DNA from: Marinobacter litoralis
Lineage (GTDB): Bacteria > Pseudomonadota > Gammaproteobacteria > Pseudomonadales > Oleiphilaceae
Length of the DNA stretch: 64,000 nt
Reading direction: 5' to 3'
NCBI RefSeq assembly: GCF_003336705.1
Contig: NZ_QMDL01000002.1
Coordinates: 667,262 to 731,261, forward strand
Shown: positions 1 through 8,813 of the stretch, piece after piece
Position numbering within the stretch: the stretch's first letter is position 1
Layout of the letters: every line of letters starts with the position of its first letter
Notes under the pieces: model-generated
Seen by the model: the letters and a program-made list of their open reading frames with translations, nothing else
Databases searched by the model: none
What the model was told of the DNA's origin: nothing
Program-made: the position numbers and the translations under genes

Positions 1-800
1 CCAGACCCGTACTTGAAGCACGCAACCTGACCAAAGAGTTCAGCGGCTTTACCGCCGTAGATGACGTCGACCTGCTGATCAGCGAAGGCAGCATCCACGC
101 CCTGATCGGCCCCAACGGTGCCGGCAAGACCACCGTGTTCAACCTGTTGACGAAATTTCTTCAGCCTACCCGTGGCCAGATCCTCTTTCACGGGGAAGAC
201 ATCACTCCCCTGAAATCCGCCGCCATTGCCCGCAAAGGCATTGTTCGCTCGTTCCAGATCTCCGCCGTGTTCCCCCACATGACCGCGCTGGAGAATATCC
301 GTGTGGCCCTGCAAACCGCAGAGGGCTCGTCCTACAGTTTCTGGAAATCCGGCAACTCCCTGCACAAGCTCAACGAGCGCTGCATGGAGCTGCTGGAGTC
401 TGTCGGCCTGGCCGAGTTCGCCAACACCACCACGGTGGAGCTGGCCTACGGCCGAAAACGGGCGCTGGAGCTGGCCACCACCCTGGCCATGGAACCCCAG
501 CTGTTGCTGCTGGATGAACCCACCCAGGGCATGGGCTCGGAAGACGTCGACCGCGTGGTGGCACTGGTGCGCAAGGCCGCCCAGGGCCGCACAGTGCTGA
601 TGGTGGAGCACAACCTGAGCGTGGTCAGCAAGCTGTGCGACCGCATCACCGTCTTGGCCCAGGGGGCAGTATTGGCTGAGGGCGATTACCACACGGTTTC
701 TGCCGACCCACGGGTGCGTGAGGTGTACATGGGCAGTGCCGGCAGCGGCGAACGGGGTTCACAGGGCGCCGCCAGTGATAACGTGGAGGCGGCCCAATGA
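1..800 (+). CDS. LivG-type ABC transporter ATP-binding protein (5' end outside window)
   Basis: Cytoplasmic ATPase of a branched-chain-amino-acid-type (HAAT) ABC importer. The reading frame is open from base 3, so the true start lies before the window; 265 codons are visible. The Walker A motif GPNGAGKTT is complete at bases 108-134, the signature region reads AYGRKRALELA, and Walker B LLLDEPTQG follows, then the H-loop (MVEHNLS). LivG-family proteins are about 250-260 residues, so little is missing. The stop overlaps the start of the next ATPase (ATGA), indicating translational coupling. Substrate unknown; the neighbouring catabolic genes suggest an organic acid or aromatic compound rather than an amino acid (inference). 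Confidence 0.93.
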   Translation, partial: RPVLEARNLTKEFSGFTAVDDVDLLISEGSIHALIGPNGAGKTTVFNLLTKFLQPTRGQILFHGEDITPLKSAAIARKGIVRSFQISAVFPHMTALENIRVALQTAEGSSYSFWKSGNSLHKLNERCMELLESVGLAEFANTTTVELAYGRKRALELATTLAMEPQLLLLDEPTQGMGSEDVDRVVALVRKAAQGRTVLMVEHNLSVVSKLCDRITVLAQGAVLAEGDYHTVSADPRVREVYMGSAGSGERGSQGAASDNVEAAQ

Positions 801-1519
801 GCAAGAGCCCGGATCGCGAATACGAGCAGCTGCGCATTTCCGGCTTGCACGCATACTATGGCCAATCTCACATTCTGCACGGCATTGATCTGATGGTGCA
901 CCGTGGCGAACTGGTCACCCTGCTGGGCCGCAACGGCGCCGGGCGCAGCACCACGCTGAAGGCCATCATGAACATGGTGGGCCGGCGCACCGGCTCCATC
1001 ATGATCAACGGCGAAGAAACCATGCAGCGCGCGCCTCATCATATTGCCAGGTTGGGGGTCGGGTATTGCCCCGAACATCGGGGCATTTTTTCCTCCCTCA
1101 GCGTGCAGGAAAACCTGACCCTGCCGCCGGTGGTACGCAGCGGCGGCATGAGCCTGGAAGAAATCTACACCATGTTCCCCAACCTCTACGAGCGCCGCTT
1201 CAGCCAGGGCACCAAGCTCTCTGGCGGCGAACAGCAGATGCTGGCCATGGCCCGCATTCTGCGCACCGGCGCCAACATGCTGTTGCTGGATGAAATCACC
1301 GAAGGCCTGGCTCCGGTGATCGTGGAGAAACTGGGGGAAGTTCTGATAGCTCTGAAGAACAAGGGCCTGACCATTGTTCTGGTGGAGCAGAATTTCCACT
1401 TTGCCGCGCCGTTGGCCGACCGACACTACGTGGTGGAGCATGGCCGGATTGTGGAAGAAATCAGCGCCAACGAACTGAGCGCCAAGCAGTCGGTGCTGGA
1501 CAGCTATCTCGGGGTCTGA
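797..1519 (+). CDS. LivF-type ABC transporter ATP-binding protein with Arg in Walker A
   Basis: Second ATPase of the importer, 240 aa, the usual LivF length. The order Walker A (residues 42-51), Q-loop, signature LSGGEQQMLAMAR, Walker B LLLDEITEGLAP and H-loop VEQNFHF is clear. The Walker A motif reads GRNGAGRSTT: the normally invariant lysine is arginine (codon CGC at 944-946). The livF homologue at 26950-27651 keeps lysine. Whether ATPase activity is reduced, or Arg works in this subfamily, cannot be told from sequence. It overlaps the upstream ATPase by four bases and is followed 53 bases later by the binding protein. Confidence 0.92.
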   Translation: MSKSPDREYEQLRISGLHAYYGQSHILHGIDLMVHRGELVTLLGRNGAGRSTTLKAIMNMVGRRTGSIMINGEETMQRAPHHIARLGVGYCPEHRGIFSSLSVQENLTLPPVVRSGGMSLEEIYTMFPNLYERRFSQGTKLSGGEQQMLAMARILRTGANMLLLDEITEGLAPVIVEKLGEVLIALKNKGLTIVLVEQNFHFAAPLADRHYVVEHGRIVEEISANELSAKQSVLDSYLGV

Positions 1520-1572
1520 CCCGACACCAACAACAACCCGAACCAACGCAAGACAGTAGCGGAGAAACAACA

Positions 1573-2781
1573 ATGACAATGATGAAAAAGCTTCTGACCT
1601 CAGCCGTTGCCTCAGCCCTGATGGCTGGAGGTGCCCAGGCGGCTATCTCGGACAACACTGTAAAAATTGGCTACCTGGCCGACATGTCTGGCACTTACCG
1701 GGATCTGGCTGGCCCAAACGGGCTGAAAGCCATGGAGATGGCGGTCGCGGATTTCGGGGGACGAGTCAACGGGGCAAAGATTGAAATCGTCAGTGCGGAT
1801 GATCGTAACAGCGCCGACGTAGCCTCAAGTACGGTACGCCGCTGGCTGGAGAACGATGGCGTGGACATGGTGGGCGGCCTGGTGGCGTCTTCGGTGACTC
1901 TGGCGGCGGTACGCCTGCTGGAGCAGAACGATAAACTCGGGTTGGTATCCGGTGCCGCTGCAGCGAGTATTTCAAACGAAAGCTGCACACCCAATCACAT
2001 TCACTACGTGTACGACACCTATGCCTTCTCCGTCGGCACCCCGACCGCCATGGTTAAGGAAGGCAACAAGCGCTGGTTCATTCTAGCCGCCGACTATGCC
2101 TTCGGCCATGCTCTGGAGGCCGACGTGACCCGCGTGGTAGAGGCCAATGGAGGCGAAGTGGTGGGCAGCATTCGACACCCCTTCCCGACCTCTGACTTTT
2201 CCTCCTTCATCTTGCAGGCGCAGTCTTCCGGTGCCGACGTGATCGCCCTGGCGAATGCCGGCTCCGATACCACCAACGCCATCACCACCGCGGCGGAATT
2301 TGGTGTGACCCAGGCAGGCCAGGCCATTGCCGGTCTGGTGGTGTTTCTGAGCGACATTCACGCCCTGGGCCCGGAAGTCGCCCAGGGGCTGGAGCTCACC
2401 ACCGGCTGGTACTGGGACATGAACGACGAAACCCGCGAATGGTCCGATCGCTTCATGGCGGAAACCGGCGTGCGCCCCACGATGATTCATGCCGGGGTCT
2501 ACTCCAGCACCATGCAATACCTCAAAGCAGTTGAAGCTACCGGCTCTGACGATGCCCAGACCGTACGCCAGCAAATGATCAAAACACCGATCAACGACAT
2601 GTTTGCCAGCAACGGCTACATCCGGGAAGACGGCCGCATGGTGCACGACATGTACCTGACCCGGGTAAAGACGCCCGAGGAATCCGCCAATGAGTGGGAT
2701 CTTTACGAAATTGTTCGCACCATTCCCGGAGACGAGGCCTTCCGTCCGCTTTCCGAGAGCAAGTGCAAACTGGTGAACTAA
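1573..2781 (+). CDS. Periplasmic substrate-binding protein of the HAAT ABC importer
   Basis: 402 aa. A signal peptide (KK, hydrophobic stretch, AQA, with likely cleavage after residue 23) is followed by a type I periplasmic-binding fold typical of LivK/HmgC-like receptors: VKIGYLADMSGTYRDLAGPNG near the N-terminus and NGAKIEIVSADDRNSAD about 40 residues later. It would capture the ligand in the periplasm and deliver it to the two permeases downstream. A GGAG ribosome-binding site lies eight bases before the chosen ATG; ATGs two and three codons in are alternatives. A strong stem-loop follows the stop. The ligand class is not determined by sequence alone. Confidence 0.92.
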   Translation: MTMMKKLLTSAVASALMAGGAQAAISDNTVKIGYLADMSGTYRDLAGPNGLKAMEMAVADFGGRVNGAKIEIVSADDRNSADVASSTVRRWLENDGVDMVGGLVASSVTLAAVRLLEQNDKLGLVSGAAAASISNESCTPNHIHYVYDTYAFSVGTPTAMVKEGNKRWFILAADYAFGHALEADVTRVVEANGGEVVGSIRHPFPTSDFSSFILQAQSSGADVIALANAGSDTTNAITTAAEFGVTQAGQAIAGLVVFLSDIHALGPEVAQGLELTTGWYWDMNDETREWSDRFMAETGVRPTMIHAGVYSSTMQYLKAVEATGSDDAQTVRQQMIKTPINDMFASNGYIREDGRMVHDMYLTRVKTPEESANEWDLYEIVRTIPGDEAFRPLSESKCKLVN

Positions 2782-2794
2782 GCAACGGGGAATT

Positions 2795-2832
2795 GCCCGG
2801 TGCCCGGTCTTCAGGCGCGACCGGCGCCGGGC
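2795..2832 (+). promoter_or_regulatory. Stem-loop between binding-protein and permease genes
   Basis: Bases 2795-2809 pair with 2819-2832: 14 pairs, one bulged C, one G-U wobble and a 9-base loop. No T-run follows. Such hairpins after a binding-protein gene commonly protect the upstream mRNA from 3' exonucleases and lower permease expression; that role is inferred. Confidence 0.6.
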
Positions 2833-2892
2833 ACCCGCCCGGACGAATACCCCAACAAAAACAACGTCTGCGCTGCTTGTGGAGTTAGCAAC

Positions 2893-3780
2893 ATGACCAT
2901 GATTTTCGGCGTCCCCCTTGCTGTGCTGTCTGGCCAGCTGCTGATCGGGATTATCAACGGCGCCTTTTATGCCCTGTTAAGCCTTGGCCTTGCGGTTATC
3001 TTCGGCCTGCTGAAGATCATCAACTTCGCCCATGGCGCCATGTACATGCTTGGCGCCATGGGCACCGTGCTGATGTTCGATTATCTGGGCGTGAACTATT
3101 GGGTCGCCCTTTTCCTGGCACCCTTGCTGGTAGGCACATTGGGTGTTGCCATTGAATATTTCCTGCTGCGCCGCATCGCCGGGCAGGATCACATTTACAG
3201 CCTGCTTCTGACCTTCGGTGTTGCGCTGATCATTTCCGGTGTGCTGGTGAACTGGTTCGGTGTTTCCGGGCTCCGCTACAGCATGCCCGATATGTTCAAA
3301 GGCGGGGTCAATCTTGGCTTCATGTTCCTGCCGTATTATCGGGCCTGGGTCATCGTTGCGGCATTGCTTGTGTGTTTTGCAACCTGGTTCATCATCGAAA
3401 AAACCAAGCTCGGCTCCTACTTACGGGCCGGTACCGAGGATTCACAGCTGATGCAGGGCTTTGGTATTAACGTACCTCTGCTTATCAGCCTGACCTATGG
3501 TTTTGGTGTGGCATTGGCGGCGTTCGCCGGTGTTCTGGCCGCACCGATTTACTCGGTTACGCCGGTTATGGGGGCGGCGACCCTGATTACCGTGTTTGCC
3601 GTGGTGGTGATCGGCGGCATGGGCTCCATTGGTGGCGCTATCATCACCGGCATTCTGATGGGCGTTATTGAGGGGCTGACCAAAACCTTCTACCCGCCGG
3701 CTTCCTCGGCGGTCATTTTCCTCGTCATGGTTCTGGTGCTGATGTTCCGGCCCAGTGGCCTGTTCGGTAAGGAGGCATAA
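2893..3780 (+). CDS. LivH-type ABC transporter permease
   Basis: 295 aa inner-membrane permease of the HAAT importer, with about eight hydrophobic segments and the family hallmark INFAHGAMYMLGA near residue 40. The frame extends upstream to 2800, but the ATG at 2893 is preceded by GGAG (2881-2884) and starts a normal LivH N-terminus; the extra 31 residues would lie across the stem-loop and are not protein-like. It ends two bases before the next permease and is therefore co-translated with it. Confidence 0.92.
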   Translation: MTMIFGVPLAVLSGQLLIGIINGAFYALLSLGLAVIFGLLKIINFAHGAMYMLGAMGTVLMFDYLGVNYWVALFLAPLLVGTLGVAIEYFLLRRIAGQDHIYSLLLTFGVALIISGVLVNWFGVSGLRYSMPDMFKGGVNLGFMFLPYYRAWVIVAALLVCFATWFIIEKTKLGSYLRAGTEDSQLMQGFGINVPLLISLTYGFGVALAAFAGVLAAPIYSVTPVMGAATLITVFAVVVIGGMGSIGGAIITGILMGVIEGLTKTFYPPASSAVIFLVMVLVLMFRPSGLFGKEA

Positions 3781-3782
3781 TC

Positions 3783-4778
3783 ATGAACCAGTCTGTGAAC
3801 CCTGCCGACATCCACAAAGCCATTGTCGAGCAGCAGAAGATCCAGGACCGCAAGAAACTGATGGTGAACGGCGTGCTGCTGCTGTTGCTGCTGGCTGCCC
3901 CCTTCGTGATGTACCCGGTCTTCCTGATGAAGATCCTGTGTTTTGCGCTGTTTGCGGTGGCCTTCAACCTGCTGTTCGGCTTTACCGGTTTGCTGTCCTT
4001 CGGTCATGCCGCCTTCCTGGCCACTGGGGGCTACACCACGGGCTACCTGCTCAGTAATGTCTCGGGCCTGACCACCGAGCTGGGTATCATTGCCGGTACC
4101 GCCACGGCTACCCTGTTGGGGCTGGCCTTTGCGTTGCTGTCGATCCGCCGGCAAGGCATCTACTTCGCCATGGTCACCCTGGCGCTGGCACAGCTGGTGT
4201 TCTTCTTCTTTGTGCAGTCGGAATTCACCGGCGGCGAAGACGGCATGCACGGTATCCCCCGGGGCGAGCTGTTTGGCCTGATCAACCTCGAAGACAACCT
4301 CAACATGTACTACTTCGTGCTGGTGGTGTTCATCGCCTGCTACCTGCTGGTGCAGCGCATTGTCAGCAGCCCGTACGGGCAGATCCTGAAAGCCATCAAG
4401 CAGAACGAGCCGCGGGCGGTGTCGCTGGGGTACAACGTGGATCGCTACAAGATCCTGGCCTTTGTCATCTCCGCCGCGCTGGCGGGCCTGGCCGGCTCCA
4501 TGAAATCCGTGGTGTTCCAGCTGGCGTCCCTGAACGATGCCCACTGGCACATGTCGGGCGAGGTCATCCTGATGACTCTGGTGGGCGGCATGGGTACGCT
4601 GCTGGGGCCGGTGGTGGGCGCCACCTTTGTGGTGAACATCGAATACCAGCTGTCCCAGGGGCCGCTGCGCGACTGGGTAGATCCGATCCTCGGCGGCATC
4701 TTTGTACTGACCGTACTGGCCTTCCGCAGCGGGATTGTGGGGGCAATTGAGACCCTGGTGAAACGCAACTTCCGATAA
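3783..4778 (+). CDS. LivM-type ABC transporter permease
   Basis: 331 aa inner-membrane permease, partner of the preceding LivH-like protein. It has a hydrophilic N-terminal tail, about nine hydrophobic segments, the LivM motif LLSFGHAAFLATGGY and the cytoplasmic coupling region VSLGYNVDRYKILAF. An AGGAGG ribosome-binding site overlaps the end of the upstream gene. It is the last transporter component of the five-gene set; a dehydrogenase gene follows after 32 bases on the same strand and is probably in the same operon. Confidence 0.93.
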   Translation: MNQSVNPADIHKAIVEQQKIQDRKKLMVNGVLLLLLLAAPFVMYPVFLMKILCFALFAVAFNLLFGFTGLLSFGHAAFLATGGYTTGYLLSNVSGLTTELGIIAGTATATLLGLAFALLSIRRQGIYFAMVTLALAQLVFFFFVQSEFTGGEDGMHGIPRGELFGLINLEDNLNMYYFVLVVFIACYLLVQRIVSSPYGQILKAIKQNEPRAVSLGYNVDRYKILAFVISAALAGLAGSMKSVVFQLASLNDAHWHMSGEVILMTLVGGMGTLLGPVVGATFVVNIEYQLSQGPLRDWVDPILGGIFVLTVLAFRSGIVGAIETLVKRNFR

Positions 4779-4810
4779 ACCAGCAATACTGGCACAACGC
4801 AGGAGAAGCT

Positions 4811-5863
4811 ATGATGAAAGCCGCATTTATTACCGGCCACGGTGGCAACGAAGTGGTCGAAGTCCGGCACTGTGAAAAACCTCGGCGTCAGCCCGGTGAC
4901 ATTCTGGTTCACGTCAAGGCCGCTACTCTCAACCAGGTCGACCTGTATATGCGCAACAGTGGCGCCGGCATCACGCACCATTTGCCTCAGATCATGGGCG
5001 TGGACGGGGCCGGCGTTGTCGCGGAAACCGGCAAGGCCAGCGGGCACTTTCACGAAGGGCAATCGGTGGTGCTGTTTCCGGCCCTCAGCTGTGGCCAGTG
5101 CGAATTCTGCCAACGGGGCGATCAGAGCCTGTGCCTGCGAATTCAGTTTCTGGGAGAGCAGACCGACGGCACCTTCGCCGAGTGGATCAGCGTGCCGGCA
5201 GCCAATGTTTTTCCAATGCCAGGACACCTCACTTTCGCCGAAGGTGCCGCTCTGGGGGTAAACTTCCTGACCGCCTGGCGGATGCTGTTCACCAAGGCCC
5301 AACTGAAACCCTGGGAAACCGTTCTGGTGTTTGGCGTGGGTGGCGGGGTATCGCTGGCGGCGATGCAACTGGCTAAAGCGGCAGGCGCCAGGGTAATTGT
5401 AACCTCTCGCGACACGGACAAACTCGACCGCGCCCTGGCCATGGGGGCCGATGCCGCCATCAACAGTCAGGATCAGGAGGTGGCGAAAGCGGCCCTTGAA
5501 TACACGAACGGGCGCGGCGTGGATGTGGTGATTGAAAACATCGGCGAAGCGGTCTGGTCCCAGGCCATGAAATCACTGGTACGGGGTGGGCGACTGGTAA
5601 CCTGCGGGGCCACATCCGGAGCTCAGCCGGGCGCGGATTTGCAGCGCCTGTTCGTGCGCCAGCTCCAGATCTTCGGTTCTACCGGTGGAACGCTCGCCGA
5701 ATTCAGCGACCTTCTGAAGTTCGTCCAACGCCACCGAATTCAACCGGTGATTGATCGCAGCTTCCCCCTGGAGCAGATCCATCATGCCTTGAATCATCTC
5801 GAGTCTGGAAAGAAAATGGGGAAAGTTGCCCTGAATCTGTGTGAAGATACCCATGATTCATAA
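4811..5863 (+). CDS. Zinc-lobe medium-chain dehydrogenase/quinone reductase
   Basis: 350 aa MDR-superfamily oxidoreductase. An N-terminal GroES-like domain carries the structural-zinc cluster Cys-X2-Cys-X2-Cys-X7-Cys around residue 95-110. The Rossmann domain follows (VLVFGVGGGVSLAAMQ), with TSRD after the second strand suggesting NADP(H) preference. The catalytic-zinc cysteine of true alcohol dehydrogenases is replaced (LNQVDLYMR), so it is closer to the quinone-oxidoreductase-like ADH subgroup. AGGAG precedes the ATG. Its place after the transporter suggests it acts on the imported compound or an intermediate; the substrate is unknown. Confidence 0.85.
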   Translation: MMKAAFITGHGGNEVVEVRHCEKPRRQPGDILVHVKAATLNQVDLYMRNSGAGITHHLPQIMGVDGAGVVAETGKASGHFHEGQSVVLFPALSCGQCEFCQRGDQSLCLRIQFLGEQTDGTFAEWISVPAANVFPMPGHLTFAEGAALGVNFLTAWRMLFTKAQLKPWETVLVFGVGGGVSLAAMQLAKAAGARVIVTSRDTDKLDRALAMGADAAINSQDQEVAKAALEYTNGRGVDVVIENIGEAVWSQAMKSLVRGGRLVTCGATSGAQPGADLQRLFVRQLQIFGSTGGTLAEFSDLLKFVQRHRIQPVIDRSFPLEQIHHALNHLESGKKMGKVALNLCEDTHDS

Positions 5864-5906
5864 ATTCAGGCAGTCTGCCAATGCACCACCCCCAGCAGGA
5901 CCGCAC

Positions 5907-6383
5907 ATGCTCGTAAACGAATCCGGCGGCATTCCCAACCGGCTTTTTTTCCGATTATTCCAAACCGGAAACATTCTACAACGCCAGGTACAGAACGAAA
6001 TGGGCATCAGTGCCGTCCAGTGGGCGGTGCTGGGGGCACTTTCCCGGGAGGGCTTTGAATCCGGCACCTCTTTCAACCAGCTCAAAGGCTATCTGTTTGT
6101 CAGCCGTCAGAACCTGGATGGCGTGCTCAAACGCATGGAAAGAGACGGCCATGTGATACGAATGCCAGACCCGGAGGATCGCCGGGCAAGACTGGTGGTT
6201 CTGACCAGTGCGGGCCGCGAGTACTGGAACCAACTGCAGGACACCATCACCAACTTCTACGAGCAGGCCTTACAGGGCATGAGCTTTGATGATGGTGTCA
6301 GCCTGCTGCACTTGCTCAAGAAGCTACAGCAGGATCTGATCAATGTCTCCCTCGCCGGCGAAGACGACACGCCAGCGGCTTAA
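5907..6383 (+). CDS. MarR-family transcriptional regulator
   Basis: 158 aa winged-helix regulator. The recognition helix region (FNQLKGYLFVSRQNLDGVLKRMERDGHVIR) and wing (DPEDRRARLVVLT) are typical of MarR proteins. Earlier in-frame starts exist at 5841 and 5853, inside or just after the dehydrogenase gene. The ATG at 5907 is preferred because AGCAGGA lies six bases before it and the resulting length is normal. It probably regulates the upstream transporter/dehydrogenase genes in response to a small acidic ligand (inference). It converges with the thiolase gene, overlapping it by four bases. Confidence 0.87.
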   Translation: MLVNESGGIPNRLFFRLFQTGNILQRQVQNEMGISAVQWAVLGALSREGFESGTSFNQLKGYLFVSRQNLDGVLKRMERDGHVIRMPDPEDRRARLVVLTSAGREYWNQLQDTITNFYEQALQGMSFDDGVSLLHLLKKLQQDLINVSLAGEDDTPAA

Positions 6384-7582
6384 CAGCGCTCGATCAGCAG
6401 GGCAATACCCTGGCCGACGCCAACACACATGGTACAGAGGCCGTACCGGCCCTGTTGACGTTGCAACTGGAGCGCCGCCGTCATCACCAGGCGGGCGCCG
6501 GACATGCCCAGTGGGTGCCCCAGCGCGATGGCTCCGCCGTTAGGGTTTACCCTCGGGTCGTCATCAGCCACACCAAGCTCCCTGAGCACCGCCAGCCCCT
6601 GGGCGGCAAATGCCTCGTTCAGCTCAATAACATCGATTTCTTCAAGGCCGATCCCCAGGCGTTTCAAGAGTTTCTCAGTTGCAGGTACCGGGCCAATACC
6701 CATCACCGACGGCTCCACACCCGCCGTGGCCATACCCACAATACGTGCGACTGGCTCAAGCCCATGGGCCTCCACCGCCTCACGGCTGGCGACCAACATG
6801 GCGGCGGCACCGTCATTCACACCGGAGGCATTGCCAGCGGTGACACTGCCGTCCTCCCGAAAAGGCGTGGGTAACGCGGCCAGCTTCTCAAGCGTCGTGC
6901 TCCGGGGATGTTCATCAACCGCCACCAACAGTGGTTCTTGCTTGCGGCGAGGAATTTCCACCGGCACGATCTCATCCTTGAAGATACCTGAATTCTGCGC
7001 AGCCTCGGCCTTTTGCTGGGAGCGCAGGGCAAACCGGTCCTGGTCCACGCGGGAAATCCCGTAGCGTTTCGCCACGTTCTCGGCCGTCTCCGGCATGGAT
7101 TCAATACCGTACTGTTGCTTCATCAACGGGTTTACCAGGCGCCAGCCAATGGTGGTATCTTCCAGCATCTGGGCCCGGGAGAAGGCGGTATCGGCCTTGC
7201 CCATGACATAAGGCGCCCGGGACATAGACTCCACACCGCCAGCGACGACCAACTCCATCTCACCGGTGGCAATAGCTCTGAATGCGGAGCCCACGGCATC
7301 CATGCCTGAGCCGCAGAGCCGGTTCAGGGTAACGCCGGGCACTGAGACCGGAAGGCCCGCCAGGAGCGCCGACATCCGGGCCACGTTGCGGTTGTCTTCC
7401 CCCGCCTGATTGGCGCAGCCGAGCATGACTTCATCAATCGCTTCCGGAGCTAGCCCCGGTGCCTCGCCAACGACAGCGCGGATAACGTGGGCCGCAAGAT
7501 CATCCGGACGCACCGTCGACAGAGAACCGCCGAAACGGCCGATAGCGGTACGACGCGGGTGACAGATAAAAACCTCACGCAT
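6380..7582 (-). CDS. Thiolase, 3-oxoadipyl-CoA thiolase (PcaF/PaaJ)-like
   Basis: 400 aa thiolase with the nucleophile Cys90 (LNRLCGSGMDAV), the His356 motif (GGAIALGHPLGMSGAR) and Cys386 (CTMCVGVGQG). Long stretches, such as EVMLGCANQAGEDNRNVARM and GGVESMSRAPYVMGKAD, match what is known of beta-ketoadipyl-CoA thiolase. The reaction would be CoA-dependent cleavage of a 3-oxoacyl-CoA, with 3-oxoadipyl-CoA the likeliest substrate (giving succinyl-CoA and acetyl-CoA). The LysR regulator lies upstream on the same strand. A TATAAT on the minus strand at about 7675-7685 could be its promoter. A generic acetyl-CoA acetyltransferase is the alternative. Confidence 0.88.
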   Translation of the reverse strand: MREVFICHPRRTAIGRFGGSLSTVRPDDLAAHVIRAVVGEAPGLAPEAIDEVMLGCANQAGEDNRNVARMSALLAGLPVSVPGVTLNRLCGSGMDAVGSAFRAIATGEMELVVAGGVESMSRAPYVMGKADTAFSRAQMLEDTTIGWRLVNPLMKQQYGIESMPETAENVAKRYGISRVDQDRFALRSQQKAEAAQNSGIFKDEIVPVEIPRRKQEPLLVAVDEHPRSTTLEKLAALPTPFREDGSVTAGNASGVNDGAAAMLVASREAVEAHGLEPVARIVGMATAGVEPSVMGIGPVPATEKLLKRLGIGLEEIDVIELNEAFAAQGLAVLRELGVADDDPRVNPNGGAIALGHPLGMSGARLVMTAALQLQRQQGRYGLCTMCVGVGQGIALLIERC

Positions 7583-7738
7583 GGGGAAAACCTCTGTGGA
7601 TGTGATCGAACCGGTCGGAAGGGGTCAGCCATCCAAACGCCCTGACCAAAGCTAACAGCCTGAAAGAAATGCCACAATTATATATTTGGCATAAAACCCA
7701 TAACCGAAATGAATACCCTGGCAGACCGATATTCCCTG

Positions 7739-8683
7739 TCAAAACAGCAGCTCACCCACCCAGCGCTGGTCATGCACTTGCGCTGCGACCTCCTGCAGAA
7801 TCACCTCCGTCAGTTTCATGGTTGCGATGGACGGGGGAATATTGCCGGGCGTTGCAATCGCCAGGGTACGCTTGATTTCCGGGCTGACAATCGGCACCAC
7901 TGCCACCTCGCCCCGAGCGGCCACTTCCTCCACCGAAACCGACGATAGAATGGTATAGCCGAGATTCTGGTTCACCATGTGCGCCATAAGCGGCCAGGCA
8001 CTGACCTCAAAGGCCATGTTAATCTTCTGCCCCCGGGCCATGGCTTCTTTTTCCATCCGGGCCCGCACGCCGTGCTTTTCTTCCGGCAGTATGAGCGGCA
8101 GACTCAGCACCTCATCCAGGTCGACCGCCTCCCGTTTCGCAAGGTCCGAGTCCGGAGGTGCAATCAGGGCAAAGCGCTCCTCTACCAGTGGCTGGTAACG
8201 CAAGTGCCGGTTCTTTTTCTGGTCGTCGGTGATGGCGATGTCCAGTTTCTGTTGCGAAACCATCTGTTGCAGAGTACCGCTCATGGCAGAGCGAAGCGCC
8301 AGCGTTACCCGCGGATAGAGACGACGAAACTCTTTGATAATCGCAGTTGCCAGGCCATGGGACACCGTCGGCAACAGGCCGAGCGTAACGTGCCCCGTGA
8401 CGCTCCCCGCCACCGCGCTGACATCCGCCTGTAACTGCTCGGCTTCCTGCAATAACGCCCGGGCCCGCTGATACAGGAGCTCGCCCGCTGTGGTCAGTTG
8501 CACACCCCGCCCCAGGCGCACAAACACTTCCACATCCAGGGCCTCTTCCAGCATCCGGATCTGCCGGCTAAGCGCTGGTTGGGCGATAAACAGCGTTTCC
8601 GAGGCACGGCTGAAGCTGCCTTTATCGGCAATGGTGATGAAGGTTTTCAGTTGGCGCAGATCAAGTTTCAGGCTGGGATTCAT
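7739..8683 (-). CDS. LysR-family transcriptional regulator (Nac/CatM-like layout)
   Basis: 314 aa. The N-terminal helix-turn-helix (LRQLKTFITIADKGSFSRAS, then LFIAQPALSRQIRMLEEAL) and the C-terminal effector-binding fold are standard for LysR proteins. The ATG at 8683 is chosen because it begins a normal LysR N-terminus; an upstream in-frame start adds 15 residues that would overlap the promoter region. It is divergent from the hydratase/dehydrogenase gene, and the space between holds ATAC-N7-GTAT, a LysR-type recognition pattern. It probably controls that gene and perhaps the thiolase just downstream. Effector unknown. Confidence 0.9.
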   Translation of the reverse strand: MNPSLKLDLRQLKTFITIADKGSFSRASETLFIAQPALSRQIRMLEEALDVEVFVRLGRGVQLTTAGELLYQRARALLQEAEQLQADVSAVAGSVTGHVTLGLLPTVSHGLATAIIKEFRRLYPRVTLALRSAMSGTLQQMVSQQKLDIAITDDQKKNRHLRYQPLVEERFALIAPPDSDLAKREAVDLDEVLSLPLILPEEKHGVRARMEKEAMARGQKINMAFEVSAWPLMAHMVNQNLGYTILSSVSVEEVAARGEVAVVPIVSPEIKRTLAIATPGNIPPSIATMKLTEVILQEVAAQVHDQRWVGELLF

Positions 8684-8708
8684 AACCGCATCCAGTAACA
8701 GGCAATTG

Positions 8709-8746
8709 ATACCGTATCGGTATAGCAAATATACAAAGTATATAAT
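8709..8746 (+). promoter_or_regulatory. LysR-type operator (ATAC-N7-GTAT) and promoter of the hydratase/dehydrogenase gene
   Basis: Bases 8709-8723 read ATACCGTATCGGTAT, a perfect ATAC-N7-GTAT dyad. A second dyad, ATACAAAGTAT, lies at 8731-8741 and runs into a consensus -10 TATAAT (8741-8746). The first site fits the published CatM/BenM pattern and also the Nac ATA-N9-TAT pattern. An activator-binding site upstream plus a subsite at the promoter is the usual LysR arrangement. Confidence 0.6.
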
Positions 8747-8813
8747 AGTGGCATTGCGAGGCAGCTGTTAGGGTGTGGCATCGCCCGTAGTTTTAACCAA
8801 GGAGCAGCCACAC

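Noticed and set aside
686-1579. A 297-codon minus-strand frame over the second ATPase
   Set aside because: It mirrors the ATPase codons, has no ribosome-binding site and no recognisable domain.
2800-2892. N-terminal extension of the LivH-like permease
   Set aside because: The 31 extra residues come from the stem-loop and a Pro/Gly/Arg-rich stretch; the ATG at 2893 has a proper ribosome-binding site.
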